This document shows positions 1 through 8,261 of a stretch of DNA of 64,000 bases, one piece after another. The position numbers and the translations under genes were made by a program. A model generated the notes under the pieces. That model saw only the letters and a list, made by a program, of their open reading frames with translations. It ran no database searches and was not told the origin of the DNA. The DNA comes from Allobosea sp. (GTDB lineage: Bacteria > Pseudomonadota > Alphaproteobacteria > Rhizobiales > Beijerinckiaceae). The stretch spans positions 1 to 64,000 of the forward strand of contig JAAEQB010000121.1 in NCBI GenBank assembly GCA_024231975.1. Direction: 5' to 3'. Position 1 is the stretch's first letter, and each line of letters opens with the position of its first letter.

Positions 1-1097
1 CTCACCCGAGAGCAGGTCGAAGCCGGCCCGCGCCTCGGCCGCCGTCGCCGAGATCAGCGTGTCATAGATCGGATTGCCAACCCCCAGCCGCTCCGCCGCG
101 ATCGCGATGAAGCCCTGGTTGCGCGTCGGCGCGATCGAGGTCCCGCTCGAGCTGCCGCTACCGCCATTATCGGGGCCGAAGGAGTTGTCGTTGCGCGTCA
201 TGCTCAGCGTGACGGTCTGGCTGTCGTAAGCCAGCGACGGCGTCAGGAAGGCGAGGTTCGACGTGACGGTGTTGAACGTCCCGGTCACGCCACCGGAGGC
301 GGTCAGGATCGTGTAGTTCGTGCTCGCGGCGTAGTTGCCGTTCTCGGCCAGCACCTGCACGGTACCGCCGGTGATGCTGGCACTGCCCGACGCCACGATC
401 CTGTCGCTCTGGCCGGCGGCGTTGACCTCGACCTGATAGGTCGAGCCCGCGGCGAAGGCGACATTGCCGGAGACGGTCAGCGTTCCGATCGAGTTGCCCG
501 GCGCAACCGTCGCACCGCTGCCGACGCTGACACCGCCGACCGTGCCCGAGCCGCCGAGCATGCCACCATCGAGCGTGACATTGCTGGTGATCGAGCCGTT
601 CACCACCAGCTTGCCGCCCGAGACCTTCGTCGCACCGGTATAGGTGTTGGTCCCGCTCAGTGTCAGCGTGCCGGTGCCGGTCTTGGTGAACCCGCCCGTC
701 CCGGTGATCTTGCCGGAGAACGTCGTCGATGAATTGTCCGAGCCGGTGGTCAGGTTGCCCCGAGCCGAGCACGACCGTGCCGGTGCTGCTCATTCCGATC
801 GTCGTCTTGGCCGCGCTGACCTTGCCGTCCTTCTCGACCGTCAGCGACCCGGGGGCCCTGGCGGCCGGTATGGAGCTCGCCCGAATTGGTCCGGCTCGAG
901 CCGATACCTGTCACCGTCACCGTGCCGACCTAGCGGGAGCCGACATAGCCGTTTGTGTTCTTGACGGCACCACGGCCCTCGATTTCATCGTACGGGTGCC
1001 GATGAAATCGAGCGCCACCAATGGTCCAGGTCGAGCCCGTGCCCTTGACCGTCACCGTGCCGTTGGCGCCGGGATTATAACCGATATTGCCGCGGCC
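1..1097 (-). pseudogene. Autotransporter passenger fragment, frameshifted, continuing past the left edge
   Basis: Read on the minus strand, positions 757 to 1 are an open frame for a classic autotransporter passenger. It includes a beta-strand repeat of the TLSGTNTYTG type, then the NQGFIAIAAERLGVGNP segment that precedes the barrel. The barrel itself would lie beyond position 1. Upstream the frame is broken: an extra G in the C4 run at 758-761 shifts GSG-NLTT out of frame, another shift is needed near 848-857, and a TAG sits near 930-932. Degenerate repeats of the NIGYNPGANGTVTV kind continue to about 1097, where similarity stops at a duplicated piece of another gene. About 370 bases match the autotransporter at the right edge. 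I infer a decayed 5' part; a homopolymer sequencing error could explain one shift but not the stop and the abrupt end. Confidence 0.8.
978..1012. repeat. Perfect 13-bp inverted repeat in the autotransporter remnant
   Basis: The arms at 978-990 and 1000-1012 are exact reverse complements (ctcgatttcatcg and its complement) around a 9-base loop. It sits in the degenerate part of the pseudogene and interrupts the NIGYNPGANG-type repeats, so it may be a small insertion or a copying error that duplicated 13 bases in inverted orientation. Confidence 0.6.
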
Positions 1098-1182
1098 GCT
1101 GCGACGGCGCGATCACCGAACCGGTCAGTGTCCCGCCGCTGCGGCAGATGTGGAAGCGCCCGTCCAGCAAGACGCGCGCGTC
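1094..1182 (-). pseudogene. Duplicated 3' fragment of the exported protein gene at 2590-2916
   Basis: These 89 bases align without gaps to 2624-2712 with about five mismatches. On the minus strand they encode LLDGRFHICRSGG followed by TLTGSVIAPSQRP, against SLDGRFHICRSGG and MLTGSVIAPSQRP in the intact gene. There is no matching N-terminal part and no start, so it is a gene scrap. It abuts the broken end of the autotransporter remnant, which suggests a recombination join. Confidence 0.8.
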
Positions 1183-1393
1183 CGGAGCGACAGCAGGGGC
1201 CGCCCTCTCCTCCTGACACTCACGCCCGGCGACTCGATGGCGCCGGTCCTCACGCCTTCCAATCGCGAGCAGGAAAACATTTCGATTCTTACTCTTTGCG
1301 ACAAGCAAGTCCTAGTCACGATCGCCGAGGCCTTGAAACCAGCCTGCCAGCCCCAGCGTAACCGGTTTGGCTGGGTTGCAGGGAGATCTGACC

Positions 1394-2530
1394 ATGCAGG
1401 CCAAGATTACTGGACCTCTCGCAGGCTGCATCTTGCTGGCAGTCTGCAATACCGCCCCCACATCGGCCATCGCCGAAGATGTCTGTGCAGGGTTGAGCGG
1501 AACAGGACGATCCGATTGCCTGAAGCTTTCGTCGCGGATCAAGTCGCAGCTGATGCTGCAATACAGCTCCCTCGGCGTGGGCTCGGGCAATAGCGTCAGC
1601 GGTGGCTCCGGCACATCCGGCGCCGGTATCGGCGGCGGCGACGGTGGCGGCCGCGGCGGCAATGGCAGCGGGCCATCGGCCGGCAGCAATGACGGCGGCG
1701 GAGCCTCCGCTCCCGGTGGCGGCGCATCGCCCGGAGGTGGAACCGGATCGCGCGGCATCGGGCTTGGCGTGACAGCCGGCATCGACGCAGGCGGCACCCG
1801 CACAGGCGCCAGGGTCGGTGCCGGGGTAAACACCAAGGGCATCGGCGCGACCGCGGGGCTCGGCGCTGATATCGGCGGCAACTCGGTCAACGGCGGCCTC
1901 GTCGCTGGCGCCAATTACGGCAACATCGGCGCTGGCGTCGGCGCGGGGGCGAATGTCGCGGGCGCCAATGTCGGCGCGGGCGTCGGCACCAGCGTCAATG
2001 GCGGCGGCTTGGGAGCCGGCACTGGAGCCGGAGCCAGCGTTGCGGGCGCCAATGTCGGTGCTGGTATCAGCGCCGGAGCCAGTAACAGCGGGCTGGGAGC
2101 AGGCCTCGGGGCCGGAGCCGATGTCGGCGGCGTCAACGCCGGCGCGGGGATCGGCGCAGGCGCCAACAGCAGCGGCGTCGGAGCAGGCGTCGGGGCTGGG
2201 GCCAATGTCGGAGGGACCAGCGCCAGTGCCGGCGTCGGGGCCAGCGCCAACAATAGCGGCATCGGAGCCGGCGTCGGCGCCGGGGCCAATGTCGGCGGAA
2301 CCAGCGCCAGCGCGGGCGTCGGCGCAGCCACGAGCAGCGGCGGCATCGGAGCAGGTGTCGGAGCCAGCGTCGGGGGCGCTAGCGTCGGTGCCGGCGCCGG
2401 CCTCGGCGGCGGCGGGCTGGGTGCCGGCCTCGGAGCGAATGTCGGCGGACTCGGCGTGGGCGTCGGTGCCGGCGCCGGCGCCGGCAGCGGTGGATCGTCG
2501 ACCGGGTCGGACGGCTCCACCCCGAGGTGA
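1394..2530 (+). CDS. Exported glycine/alanine-rich repeat protein
   Basis: The protein is about 378 residues. The ATG at 1394 is preferred over an upstream TTG at 1367 because GGGAG lies 8 bases before it and a signal peptide follows directly (MQAKITGPLAGC, hydrophobic core, Ala-rich cleavage region near residue 30). A short mature segment with two cysteines (EDVCAGL, SDCLKL) precedes a low-complexity region. From about residue 170 the sequence forms roughly seven tandem 28-residue units of the pattern AGVGAGANVGG, variable Ser/Asn stretch, then SGIG. The rest is almost only Gly, Ala, Ser, Val and Asn, with no recognised domain. I infer an exported or surface structural protein. Repeat number could vary between strains. 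Function unknown. Confidence 0.8.
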   Translation: MQAKITGPLAGCILLAVCNTAPTSAIAEDVCAGLSGTGRSDCLKLSSRIKSQLMLQYSSLGVGSGNSVSGGSGTSGAGIGGGDGGGRGGNGSGPSAGSNDGGGASAPGGGASPGGGTGSRGIGLGVTAGIDAGGTRTGARVGAGVNTKGIGATAGLGADIGGNSVNGGLVAGANYGNIGAGVGAGANVAGANVGAGVGTSVNGGGLGAGTGAGASVAGANVGAGISAGASNSGLGAGLGAGADVGGVNAGAGIGAGANSSGVGAGVGAGANVGGTSASAGVGASANNSGIGAGVGAGANVGGTSASAGVGAATSSGGIGAGVGASVGGASVGAGAGLGGGGLGAGLGANVGGLGVGVGAGAGAGSGGSSTGSDGSTPR

Positions 2531-2539
2531 AGCCAGCCG

Positions 2540-2568
2540 GCGTTGCCTCCACGGATCGGAGGCAACGC
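2540..2568. terminator. Stem-loop between convergent genes
   Basis: An 11-bp perfect stem (2540-2550 with 2558-2568) and a 7-base loop lie 9 bases after the glycine-rich gene and 21 bases after the end of the convergent gene at 2590. There is no T run, so termination is inferred from position and stem strength. Confidence 0.6.
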
Positions 2569-2589
2569 TGGGCGTCGCGGCAGCGCCGC

Positions 2590-2916
2590 TCAGAAAGCCG
2601 GCTTCGGCACGAACAGGCAGATCGGCCGCTGCGATGGCGCGATCACCGAACCGGTCAGCATCCCGCCGCTGCGGCAGATGTGGAAGCGCCCGTCCAGCGA
2701 GACGCGCGTGTCGCGTTCCGCCACGAAATGCCCGTCATGGGTGAGGTATCCGCCGGGAACGATGCGGGGCTCGGGCTCGCGCGCATCGGCATCGAGCCCC
2801 ATCGGCCAGCAATCGCGGTCGCTGCAGCAATCGTAAGGGTACCAGCTATGCGCGTGAACAGGCCCTCCGCCCCACGGCAGCAATGCGAGGCAGAGCGCCG
2901 ATGCGATGAGACGCAT
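2590..2916 (-). CDS. Small exported protein with a conserved HSWYP-CC-DC motif
   Basis: A 108-residue protein. The ATG at 2916 is chosen because AAGGAG lies 7 bases upstream and a signal peptide starts there (MRLIASALCLALLP, cleavage after VHAHS). An upstream ATG at 3024 has no such support. The mature part begins HSWYPYDCCSDRDCWPM, then GGYLTHDGHFVAERDTRVS and a C-terminal HICRS block. This layout resembles a family of short periplasmic hypothetical proteins common in Hyphomicrobiales. The clustered cysteines and histidines could bind metal or form disulfides, which is inference. Part of its 3' end is duplicated at 1094-1182. Confidence 0.75.
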   Translation of the reverse strand: MRLIASALCLALLPWGGGPVHAHSWYPYDCCSDRDCWPMGLDADAREPEPRIVPGGYLTHDGHFVAERDTRVSLDGRFHICRSGGMLTGSVIAPSQRPICLFVPKPAF

Positions 2917-3238
2917 GGGTCGCTCCTTGGAGTCCGCTTGACCGATGAGGCCATGCCGGCCGGATCGGCGTCGGCTCGTGCTAGGATATAAGGCCAGCAG
3001 CTTCGCAGCCGAATAGCAGGGCATGCGAATCGTTGTCAGATTAGCATGAGACGACGATGGTTAATGCAGCCTTGCATCCCCATCGGCGCCTAGTTCTTGG
3101 CCAGTATTCGCCGATGGACTCGCCAGTCGCCTTCGACGCGAGCAGTTCGATCCAGCTCCCCGCGGAGCGCTGGCGCCGGGAGCGCCGATCTTCTAGCGTG
3201 CACGCGCGGCTCAGGCCGCGCCATCCGCAGGAGCGTCC
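2917..3238. other. Intergenic region, no gene recognised
   Basis: About 320 bases between the divergent genes at 2916 and 3239. Open frames here are short and lack a ribosome binding site or family resemblance. Both flanking genes must have their promoters here; I could not assign clear -35/-10 boxes. An AGGAG at 3229-3233 serves the next gene. Confidence 0.5.
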
Positions 3239-3442
3239 TTGAGCAACGGCCCCGATCCAGCCGAACAGCATCCGCGTCCGGGCGGGCTGGTGCGCGGCTT
3301 CCTGCGCCTGATCGTCGAGGTCGACGAGTCGCGCCGCTGGACGCACCGGGTGCGGGCCGCGCTGCTCCTGCTGTTGCTGCTCGTCGGTGTCGGCGTGCTC
3401 GGCTACTGGATACCGGAGCTGGTCGAGCGCTATCTGCGCTGA
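3239..3442 (+). CDS. Small single-pass membrane protein
   Basis: A 67-residue product from a TTG at 3239, supported by AGGAG five bases upstream. Residues 1-40 are polar and mixed charge. One strong membrane helix follows (about 41-57, a run of Leu and Val), then a short charged tail ending ELVERYLR. Topology by charge is uncertain. No family recognised. The gene stands alone, followed by two intergenic palindromes. Confidence 0.6.
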   Translation: MSNGPDPAEQHPRPGGLVRGFLRLIVEVDESRRWTHRVRAALLLLLLLVGVGVLGYWIPELVERYLR

Positions 3443-3454
3443 GGCGCTGCCCTA

Positions 3455-3499
3455 GATCACGATGATTTTGGATCGAATTGATCCAAAATCATCGTGATC
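3455..3499. repeat. 20-bp perfect palindromic repeat
   Basis: Arms 3455-3474 and 3480-3499 are exact reverse complements around a GAATT loop (gatcacgatgattttggatc). It is AT-richer than its surroundings and intergenic. Similar elements are, from memory, scattered through Hyphomicrobiales genomes as REP-like sequences. It could also terminate the preceding small gene. Confidence 0.75.
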
Positions 3500-3512
3500 G
3501 ATTTTAAAAGCT

Positions 3513-3565
3513 TAGAGCAGGATTTCTGCGAAAAACCGGTTCCCGCTTTTTCGCATCCTGCTCTA
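3513..3565. repeat. REP-like palindromic repeat, second family
   Basis: An imperfect hairpin bounded by tagagcaggat (3513-3523) and its exact complement (3555-3565), with an inner GCGAAAAA / TTTTTCGC stem. It lies 13 bases after the first palindrome, as in composite interspersed repeats. The element type is widespread in intergenic DNA of this order (recalled knowledge). Confidence 0.75.
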
Positions 3566-3821
3566 GAAAACGAGGTGGCCGGCCGACGGCGGGGCTGAGG
3601 AGGCCAGGATCCCGTCATCGACCGGCCGAGCCCAGCGGTGACCCAGGAGATGCGGCGGAACCTGGGCTTCCGAAGGGCGTTCCGGACGGCTGCTCGGCAG
3701 CCGCTCTCGTGGAAATCACCCTACGCGGAAGGCCCTTCGAATCAATCGAAGACGATTGATTCACCATTATTCATCGAAACTTAACCCTACTTGGAAACCT
3801 TACCGTCCCGGCGGCCTGCGT
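3566..3821. other. Intergenic region downstream of pleD, no gene
   Basis: No credible coding frame. It contains a 10-bp perfect inverted repeat (3739-3748 with 3753-3762, loop AAGA) that could end pleD transcription coming from the right, and a GC-rich stretch at 3575-3700. The last 60 bases are locally AT-rich. Confidence 0.5.
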
Positions 3822-5198
3822 TCAGGCGGCATTGGCGACGATGACGCGATTGCGGCCGGCGGCCTTGGCCCGGTAGACCGCCTCGTCGGCCCGCTTCATC
3901 ATCTCGACCGGCCCGCCATCGCCTGCCCGCCGGCTGGCGACGCCGATCGACACCGTCACCGGGATCGCGCGCTGCCCGCGCTGGATCTGGAAGGGCTCGC
4001 CCTCGACGCGCTTGCGGATGCGCTCGGCCACCGCCTGGGCCGCATCGAGCGCGGTGTCCGGCAGCACGACGACGATCTCCTCGCCGCCCATGCGCGCCAC
4101 CAGGTCGATGCCGCGCGTGCAGGCGCGGATCCGGTCGGCGAATTCGCGCAGCACCTCGTCGCCGGCGTCATGCCCCCAGGTGTCGTTGACGACCTTGAAG
4201 CGGTCGACGTCGAGCACCAGCAGCGACAGCGCCCGCGCGCGCAGCGCCGACTCGTCGAAAAGGGTCGCAAGCCGGCTGTCGAGATAGCGGCGGTTATGCA
4301 GCCCGGTGAGCTGGTCCATCACCGCCATTTCCATCGAGGACTGCACGCTGTCGCGCAGCCGCTCGGCGAAGCGCTTGCGGCGGACCAGCGTCCGGGCTCG
4401 CGCCAGCAATTCGTTGCGGTCGATCGGCCGGACCAGGAAGTCGTGCGCGCCGATCTCCAGCCCGCGCAGCACGCGCGACTTGTCCTCGGCCTCGCCGAGC
4501 AGCAGCACCGAAAGATTGCGCGTCCGCTCCAGCGAGCGCAGCTGGCTGCAGAGCCGGAGCCCGTCGTAATCCTGCAGGTCCAGGCTCACCAGCACGATCT
4601 CGAAATCGCCCTCGGCGGCGCGGGTGAGCGCGGCCTGCGCATCGGGCTCGGTCTCGATCGAATGGAAAGCCGAGAGCGCCTGCGTCAGGCGCTCGGCGAT
4701 CAGCGGCCGGTCCTCGATCAGGAGGACGCGGCCGTTGAGCCCGGTCTCGGCCGCGGCCGCGGCCAGCGGGTCGGCGATGCCGAGCTGGCGCGAGGCGAGC
4801 GCGCGCTGGCGCAGTTCGTCGGTGACCGATTTCAGCCGGACCAGGCTGCGAACGCGCGCGAACAGGGAGGTGTCGTCGATCGGCTTGGTCAGGAAATCGT
4901 CGGCGCCGGCATCGAGCCCCTTCAGCCGGTCGCTCGGCTGGTCGAGCGCCGTCACCATCACCACCGGGATATGGGCGGTGGTCGCGCTGTTCTTCAGCCG
5001 CCGGCAGACCTCGAAGCCGTTCATGCCGGGCATCATCACGTCGAGCAGGACGATGTCCGCCTCGCCACGCTCGCAGATCGCCAGCGCATCGATCCCGTTC
5101 GTCGCGGTGACGACGTCGAAATACTCAGCGCCGAGCTTGGCTTCGAGCAGCTTCACATTCGCGGGAATGTCGTCGACGACCAGGACCCGTGCGGACAT
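3822..5198 (-). CDS. pleD: PleD-type response regulator, diguanylate cyclase
   Basis: The 458-residue protein has the PleD order REC-REC-GGDEF. The first receiver has acidic residues D9/D10, phosphoacceptor D53 in VLLDVMMPG and K105. The second receiver (about 155-270) is more diverged, as in the adaptor receiver of Caulobacter PleD. The cyclase domain (about 290-455) carries GGEEI at 371-375 and the RxxD product-inhibition site at 362-365, five residues before it, so the enzyme should make c-di-GMP and be feedback inhibited. The start ATG follows GAGGAGAAG at a slightly long distance. It lies 16 bases after divK on the same strand, the conserved divK-pleD operon. Expected role: polar development, motility-to-sessile switching and biofilm. 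Confidence 0.95.
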   Translation of the reverse strand: MSARVLVVDDIPANVKLLEAKLGAEYFDVVTATNGIDALAICERGEADIVLLDVMMPGMNGFEVCRRLKNSATTAHIPVVMVTALDQPSDRLKGLDAGADDFLTKPIDDTSLFARVRSLVRLKSVTDELRQRALASRQLGIADPLAAAAAETGLNGRVLLIEDRPLIAERLTQALSAFHSIETEPDAQAALTRAAEGDFEIVLVSLDLQDYDGLRLCSQLRSLERTRNLSVLLLGEAEDKSRVLRGLEIGAHDFLVRPIDRNELLARARTLVRRKRFAERLRDSVQSSMEMAVMDQLTGLHNRRYLDSRLATLFDESALRARALSLLVLDVDRFKVVNDTWGHDAGDEVLREFADRIRACTRGIDLVARMGGEEIVVVLPDTALDAAQAVAERIRKRVEGEPFQIQRGQRAIPVTVSIGVASRRAGDGGPVEMMKRADEAVYRAKAAGRNRVIVANAA

Positions 5199-5214
5199 GG
5201 CTCAGCACTTCTCC

Positions 5215-5586
5215 TCAGGCCGTGCCGACATAGGCGCGCACGGTCTCGAGGAACTTGCCCACCGAGATCGGCTTGGAGATATAGGCCTCGCAGCCACCCT
5301 CGCGGATGCGCTCCTCGTCGCCCTTCATCGCGAAGGCGGTGACCGCGATCACGGGGATCGACTTCAGCGCGTCGTCCTCCTTGATCCATTTCGTCACCTC
5401 CAGCCCGGAGACCTCCGGCAGCTGGATGTCCATCAGGATCAGGTCGGGATGATGCGTGCGCGCCAGCTCGATCGCCTCGATGCCGTCGGCCGTCTTGAGG
5501 GTCGCATAGCCATGGGCCTCCAACAGGTCGTTGAAGAGCTTCATGTTGAGCTCGTTGTCCTCGACGATCAGAACCGTCTTCTTCAT
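5215..5586 (-). CDS. divK: DivK-type single-domain response regulator
   Basis: A 123-residue stand-alone receiver domain beginning MKKTVLIVEDNELN, with E9-D10, phosphoacceptor D53 (LILMDIQLPE), T at VTAFA and K in YISKPI. The start at 5586 is preferred over one ten codons upstream because GGGGGA precedes it and it matches the usual DivK N-terminus. There is no output domain. In Caulobacter and rhizobia DivK is phosphorylated by DivJ and dephosphorylated by PleC, and controls the CckA-CtrA cell-cycle pathway; neither kinase is in this window. It is the first gene of the divK-pleD operon. Confidence 0.93.
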   Translation of the reverse strand: MKKTVLIVEDNELNMKLFNDLLEAHGYATLKTADGIEAIELARTHHPDLILMDIQLPEVSGLEVTKWIKEDDALKSIPVIAVTAFAMKGDEERIREGGCEAYISKPISVGKFLETVRAYVGTA

Positions 5587-5721
5587 CTGTCCCCCAGTCC
5601 GTCCAGTCCCGGTCATCCGATGTCGGATTTCTCAGGCTGTCGGCCGCGTTCAGTGCTAGGTTTAACATGCGAGCAGTTGACGAAACGCAAACCCGAAACC
5701 CGACTCGCCGATCATAGATAG

Positions 5722-6018
5722 ATGGCCATGCCTCACCCGATCACCAGCGAGGAAGCGCAGACTCTCGCGCTCAAGGCCCTCGCCTTCCTGGCCTCCGAGC
5801 CGGAGCGCCTGGAGCCCTTCCTGGCCGCCACCGGCCTCGGCCCGGCCACCCTGCGCAGCGCCGCGCAGGAGCCCGGCTTCCTGCTCGGCGTGCTCGACCA
5901 TCTCTGCGCCAGCGATTCGCTGCTGCTCGAGTTTGCCGGAAATCTGAGCCTGAAGCCCGAAATGGTGGCGCAGGCGCGCGAAGTCCTGGCCGGTCCGCCC
6001 GAAGCCTACGAGCCGTGA
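5722..6018 (+). CDS. DUF3572 family protein
   Basis: A 98-residue soluble, largely helical protein (TSEEAQTLALKALAFLASEPERL, then FLGATG-like and LLEFAGN segments) that matches the DUF3572 family of alphaproteobacteria. The start is the ATG at 5722 or 5728; neither has a strong ribosome binding site. Its stop overlaps the GTG start of dinB by four bases (GTGA at 6015-6018), so the two are translationally coupled. The same pair occurs in other Hyphomicrobiales (recalled). Biochemical function unknown. Confidence 0.85.
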   Translation: MAMPHPITSEEAQTLALKALAFLASEPERLEPFLAATGLGPATLRSAAQEPGFLLGVLDHLCASDSLLLEFAGNLSLKPEMVAQAREVLAGPPEAYEP

Positions 6019-7364
6019 GCGACGCGGCCGGCCTCGCCGTCTCGCCCCGGGCGCTCTGCCGTGACTGCCTGCGCGATCATGACGAGGCGCGTGCGCGGGT
6101 GCGGCGCTGCCCGGCCTGCGGCTCGCCTCGGTTGCTCCGTCATGCCGAGCGCGACAGCCTGCATCTTGCCCATATCGACTGCGACGCCTTCTACGCAGCG
6201 ATCGAGAAGCGCGACGACCCTTCCCTGCTCGACAAGCCGGTGATCGTCGGCGGCGGCAAGCGCGGCGTGGTCTCGACCTGCTGCTACATCGCCCGCATGT
6301 CGGGCGTGCGCTCGGCCATGCCGATGTTCCAGGCGCTCAAGGCCTGCCCGGACGCCATCGTGATCAAGCCGGACATGGCGAAATACGTCGCTGTCGGCCG
6401 CCAGGTCCGCAGGCTGATGCAGGAATTGACGCCCTTGGTCGAGCCGCTCTCGATCGACGAGGCCTTCCTCGACCTCGGCGGCACCGAGCGGCTCCACCAT
6501 GCCAGCCCTGCCCTCACCCTCGCTCGCTTCCAGCGCCGGATCGAGGACGAGATCGGCATCACCATCTCGGTCGGGCTGTCCTATGCCAAGTTCCTCGCCA
6601 AGGTCGCCTCCGACCTCGACAAGCCGCGCGGCTTCTCGATCATCGGCCAGGCCGAGGCCGTTGCCTTCCTGGCCCAGAAGCCTGTCGGGATGATCCCCGG
6701 CATCGGCAAGGCCGGCGCGGCCAAGCTGGCGCAATCGGGCTTCCGCGTCATCGGCGACCTTGCCAAGGCCGAGATCGCGACGCTCTACCGCTTGGTTGGC
6801 AAAGACGGGCCGCGCCTGCGCAACCTCGCCCTCGGCATCGACCCACGCAAGGTCACGGTCGAGCACGAGGCCAAGACCGTCTCTTCCGAAACCACGCTCG
6901 ATGTCGACCTCGCCCGCTTCGAGGAGCTGGAGCCGATCCTCTGGCGGCTCTGCGAGAGGACCTCGCAGCGATTGAAGGCGCAGGAACTCGCCGGGCGCAC
7001 CGTCACCCTCAAGCTCAAGACCCACGACTTCCACATCATCACCCGCGCCGCCCGGCTGCCCGAGCCGAGCCAACTCGCGGCGCGCCTCTTTTCTGCCGGG
7101 CGCGATTTGCTCAAGCGCGAATGCACCGGGCCGCGCTACCGTCTGATCGGCATCGGCATGAGCGACTTCTCCGATCCGGCCGAGGCCGACCGCGGCGACC
7201 TCGCCGACCAGCAGACGCCCAGGCTGAAAGCGATGGAAAGCGCCCTCGACAAGGTCCGCGCCAAGTTCGGCGATGCCGCGATCGAGAAAGGCCTGTCGCT
7301 GCGCGATACGCGCCGGCGCTCTACTTCGAGCAGTCGCTCGCCGGAAGCAGATCCAGACGCGTGA
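6015..7364 (+). CDS. dinB: DNA polymerase IV with N-terminal zinc ribbon
   Basis: A 449-residue Y-family translesion polymerase. Catalytic acidic motifs are HIDCDAFYAAIE and LSIDEAFLD; the helix-hairpin-helix region (MIPGIGKAGAAKL) and little-finger domain follow. Unlike E. coli DinB it has an N-terminal extension with C15-x2-C18 and C32-x2-C35, a probable zinc ribbon seen in some alphaproteobacterial DinB proteins. The GTG start overlaps the DUF3572 stop. The 3' end overlaps the convergent eipB gene by 44 bases. It would bypass lesions and cause untargeted mutations under SOS-type stress; I did not find a clear LexA box upstream of 5722. Confidence 0.93.
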   Translation: MSDAAGLAVSPRALCRDCLRDHDEARARVRRCPACGSPRLLRHAERDSLHLAHIDCDAFYAAIEKRDDPSLLDKPVIVGGGKRGVVSTCCYIARMSGVRSAMPMFQALKACPDAIVIKPDMAKYVAVGRQVRRLMQELTPLVEPLSIDEAFLDLGGTERLHHASPALTLARFQRRIEDEIGITISVGLSYAKFLAKVASDLDKPRGFSIIGQAEAVAFLAQKPVGMIPGIGKAGAAKLAQSGFRVIGDLAKAEIATLYRLVGKDGPRLRNLALGIDPRKVTVEHEAKTVSSETTLDVDLARFEELEPILWRLCERTSQRLKAQELAGRTVTLKLKTHDFHIITRAARLPEPSQLAARLFSAGRDLLKRECTGPRYRLIGIGMSDFSDPAEADRGDLADQQTPRLKAMESALDKVRAKFGDAAIEKGLSLRDTRRRSTSSSRSPEADPDA

Positions 7365-8154
7365 GCGTGCCGCGCAGGGCGAACGAGCCGTAATCGAGCC
7401 GGATCGCGCCGGTGACGCCGTTCTCATAGAGCTCGAAGGACACGGTGTAAGCCGGTGTACTCTCGCCGGAACCGACCTTGAAATACGAGATCGTCACCGG
7501 CCAGCGCGCCAGCTTCTCGAATTCCGGCTTGCGCAGCGGCGCCTCGGCAGCAGCCGTCGTGATCTTGCGGCCGATCACCGAGAGCGTGTCGTAGACGTCC
7601 TTGCCGGAATTGGCGCCGTCATAGAGACGGACATTGAGGGTATTCTTGCCCTCGCGCGCCGCCTGGATCACCGCCTTCATCTGCTCGTTCGGGAACATCG
7701 CGGCGCTCGGCTCGCGATGCGTCTCGGCCTTGGGCGCGCGCAGCTGCACCTCGTAGCCGCCCTCGCCCTTCTTGGCCGTGCCGTCGACGATGTCGGCCGG
7801 TGCGCCGGCTGCCGAACTCTCGGTCTTGAAGCGATAGCTCTTGGCGTCGCCCTCTTCGAAGCTGGTGGTGCGCGCGTCGATCACCCGCGGCCCGCCCTCG
7901 CTGGTCAGCTCGGTGACCTGGCGGAAGGAGAGCGCATAGCCGTCGCAGGCATCGCCGGAGAAGTCGAAGGCGATGCGGCCGCGCGCCGTGGTGATGTCGC
8001 GCGAGGGCTTGCCGTCGTCGAGCACGAGATCATAGACCGCCCGGTGCGGCACGAGCACGACGCGCCCCGCCGAAGCAGGAGCCGGCGCTTGCGCCCAGGC
8101 CCCCGTCGCCGCGATCACTGCCAGGCCTGCGATCCCGCCGCGATACGTCTTCAT
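7321..8154 (-). CDS. eipB: EipB (DUF1849) periplasmic envelope integrity protein
   Basis: A 277-residue protein with a signal peptide (MKTYRGGIAGLAVIAATGAWAQ) and a beta-rich body starting VVLVPHRAVYDL, matching DUF1849. Brucella EipB forms a spiral beta structure in the periplasm, supports envelope integrity and has a conserved disulfide. Here the two cysteines are at 70 (GDACDGY) and 275 (ASDCSK), in matching places near the two ends. It is convergent with dinB (44-base overlap) and stands as a single transcription unit. Confidence 0.85.
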   Translation of the reverse strand: MKTYRGGIAGLAVIAATGAWAQAPAPASAGRVVLVPHRAVYDLVLDDGKPSRDITTARGRIAFDFSGDACDGYALSFRQVTELTSEGGPRVIDARTTSFEEGDAKSYRFKTESSAAGAPADIVDGTAKKGEGGYEVQLRAPKAETHREPSAAMFPNEQMKAVIQAAREGKNTLNVRLYDGANSGKDVYDTLSVIGRKITTAAAEAPLRKPEFEKLARWPVTISYFKVGSGESTPAYTVSFELYENGVTGAIRLDYGSFALRGTLTRLDLLPASDCSK

Positions 8155-8261
8155 GCCGATCCTCGATTCGCGCTCTTAGCCGGGTCGAACTACAGCCCGG
8201 TCGAATCTAGGTGCATTGCGGCAATGGCGCAAACAAGGCGAGGCAATGCGGGTTGTGCCGG

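Noticed and set aside
1930..2480. Tandem 84-bp repeats as a possible CRISPR or minisatellite array
   Set aside because: The units keep the reading frame and give a repetitive protein; there are no identical short repeats with unique spacers.
3756..5342. 528-codon frame opposite pleD
   Set aside because: Antisense shadow; Arg/His/Asp-rich with no family resemblance, while pleD shows all expected motifs.
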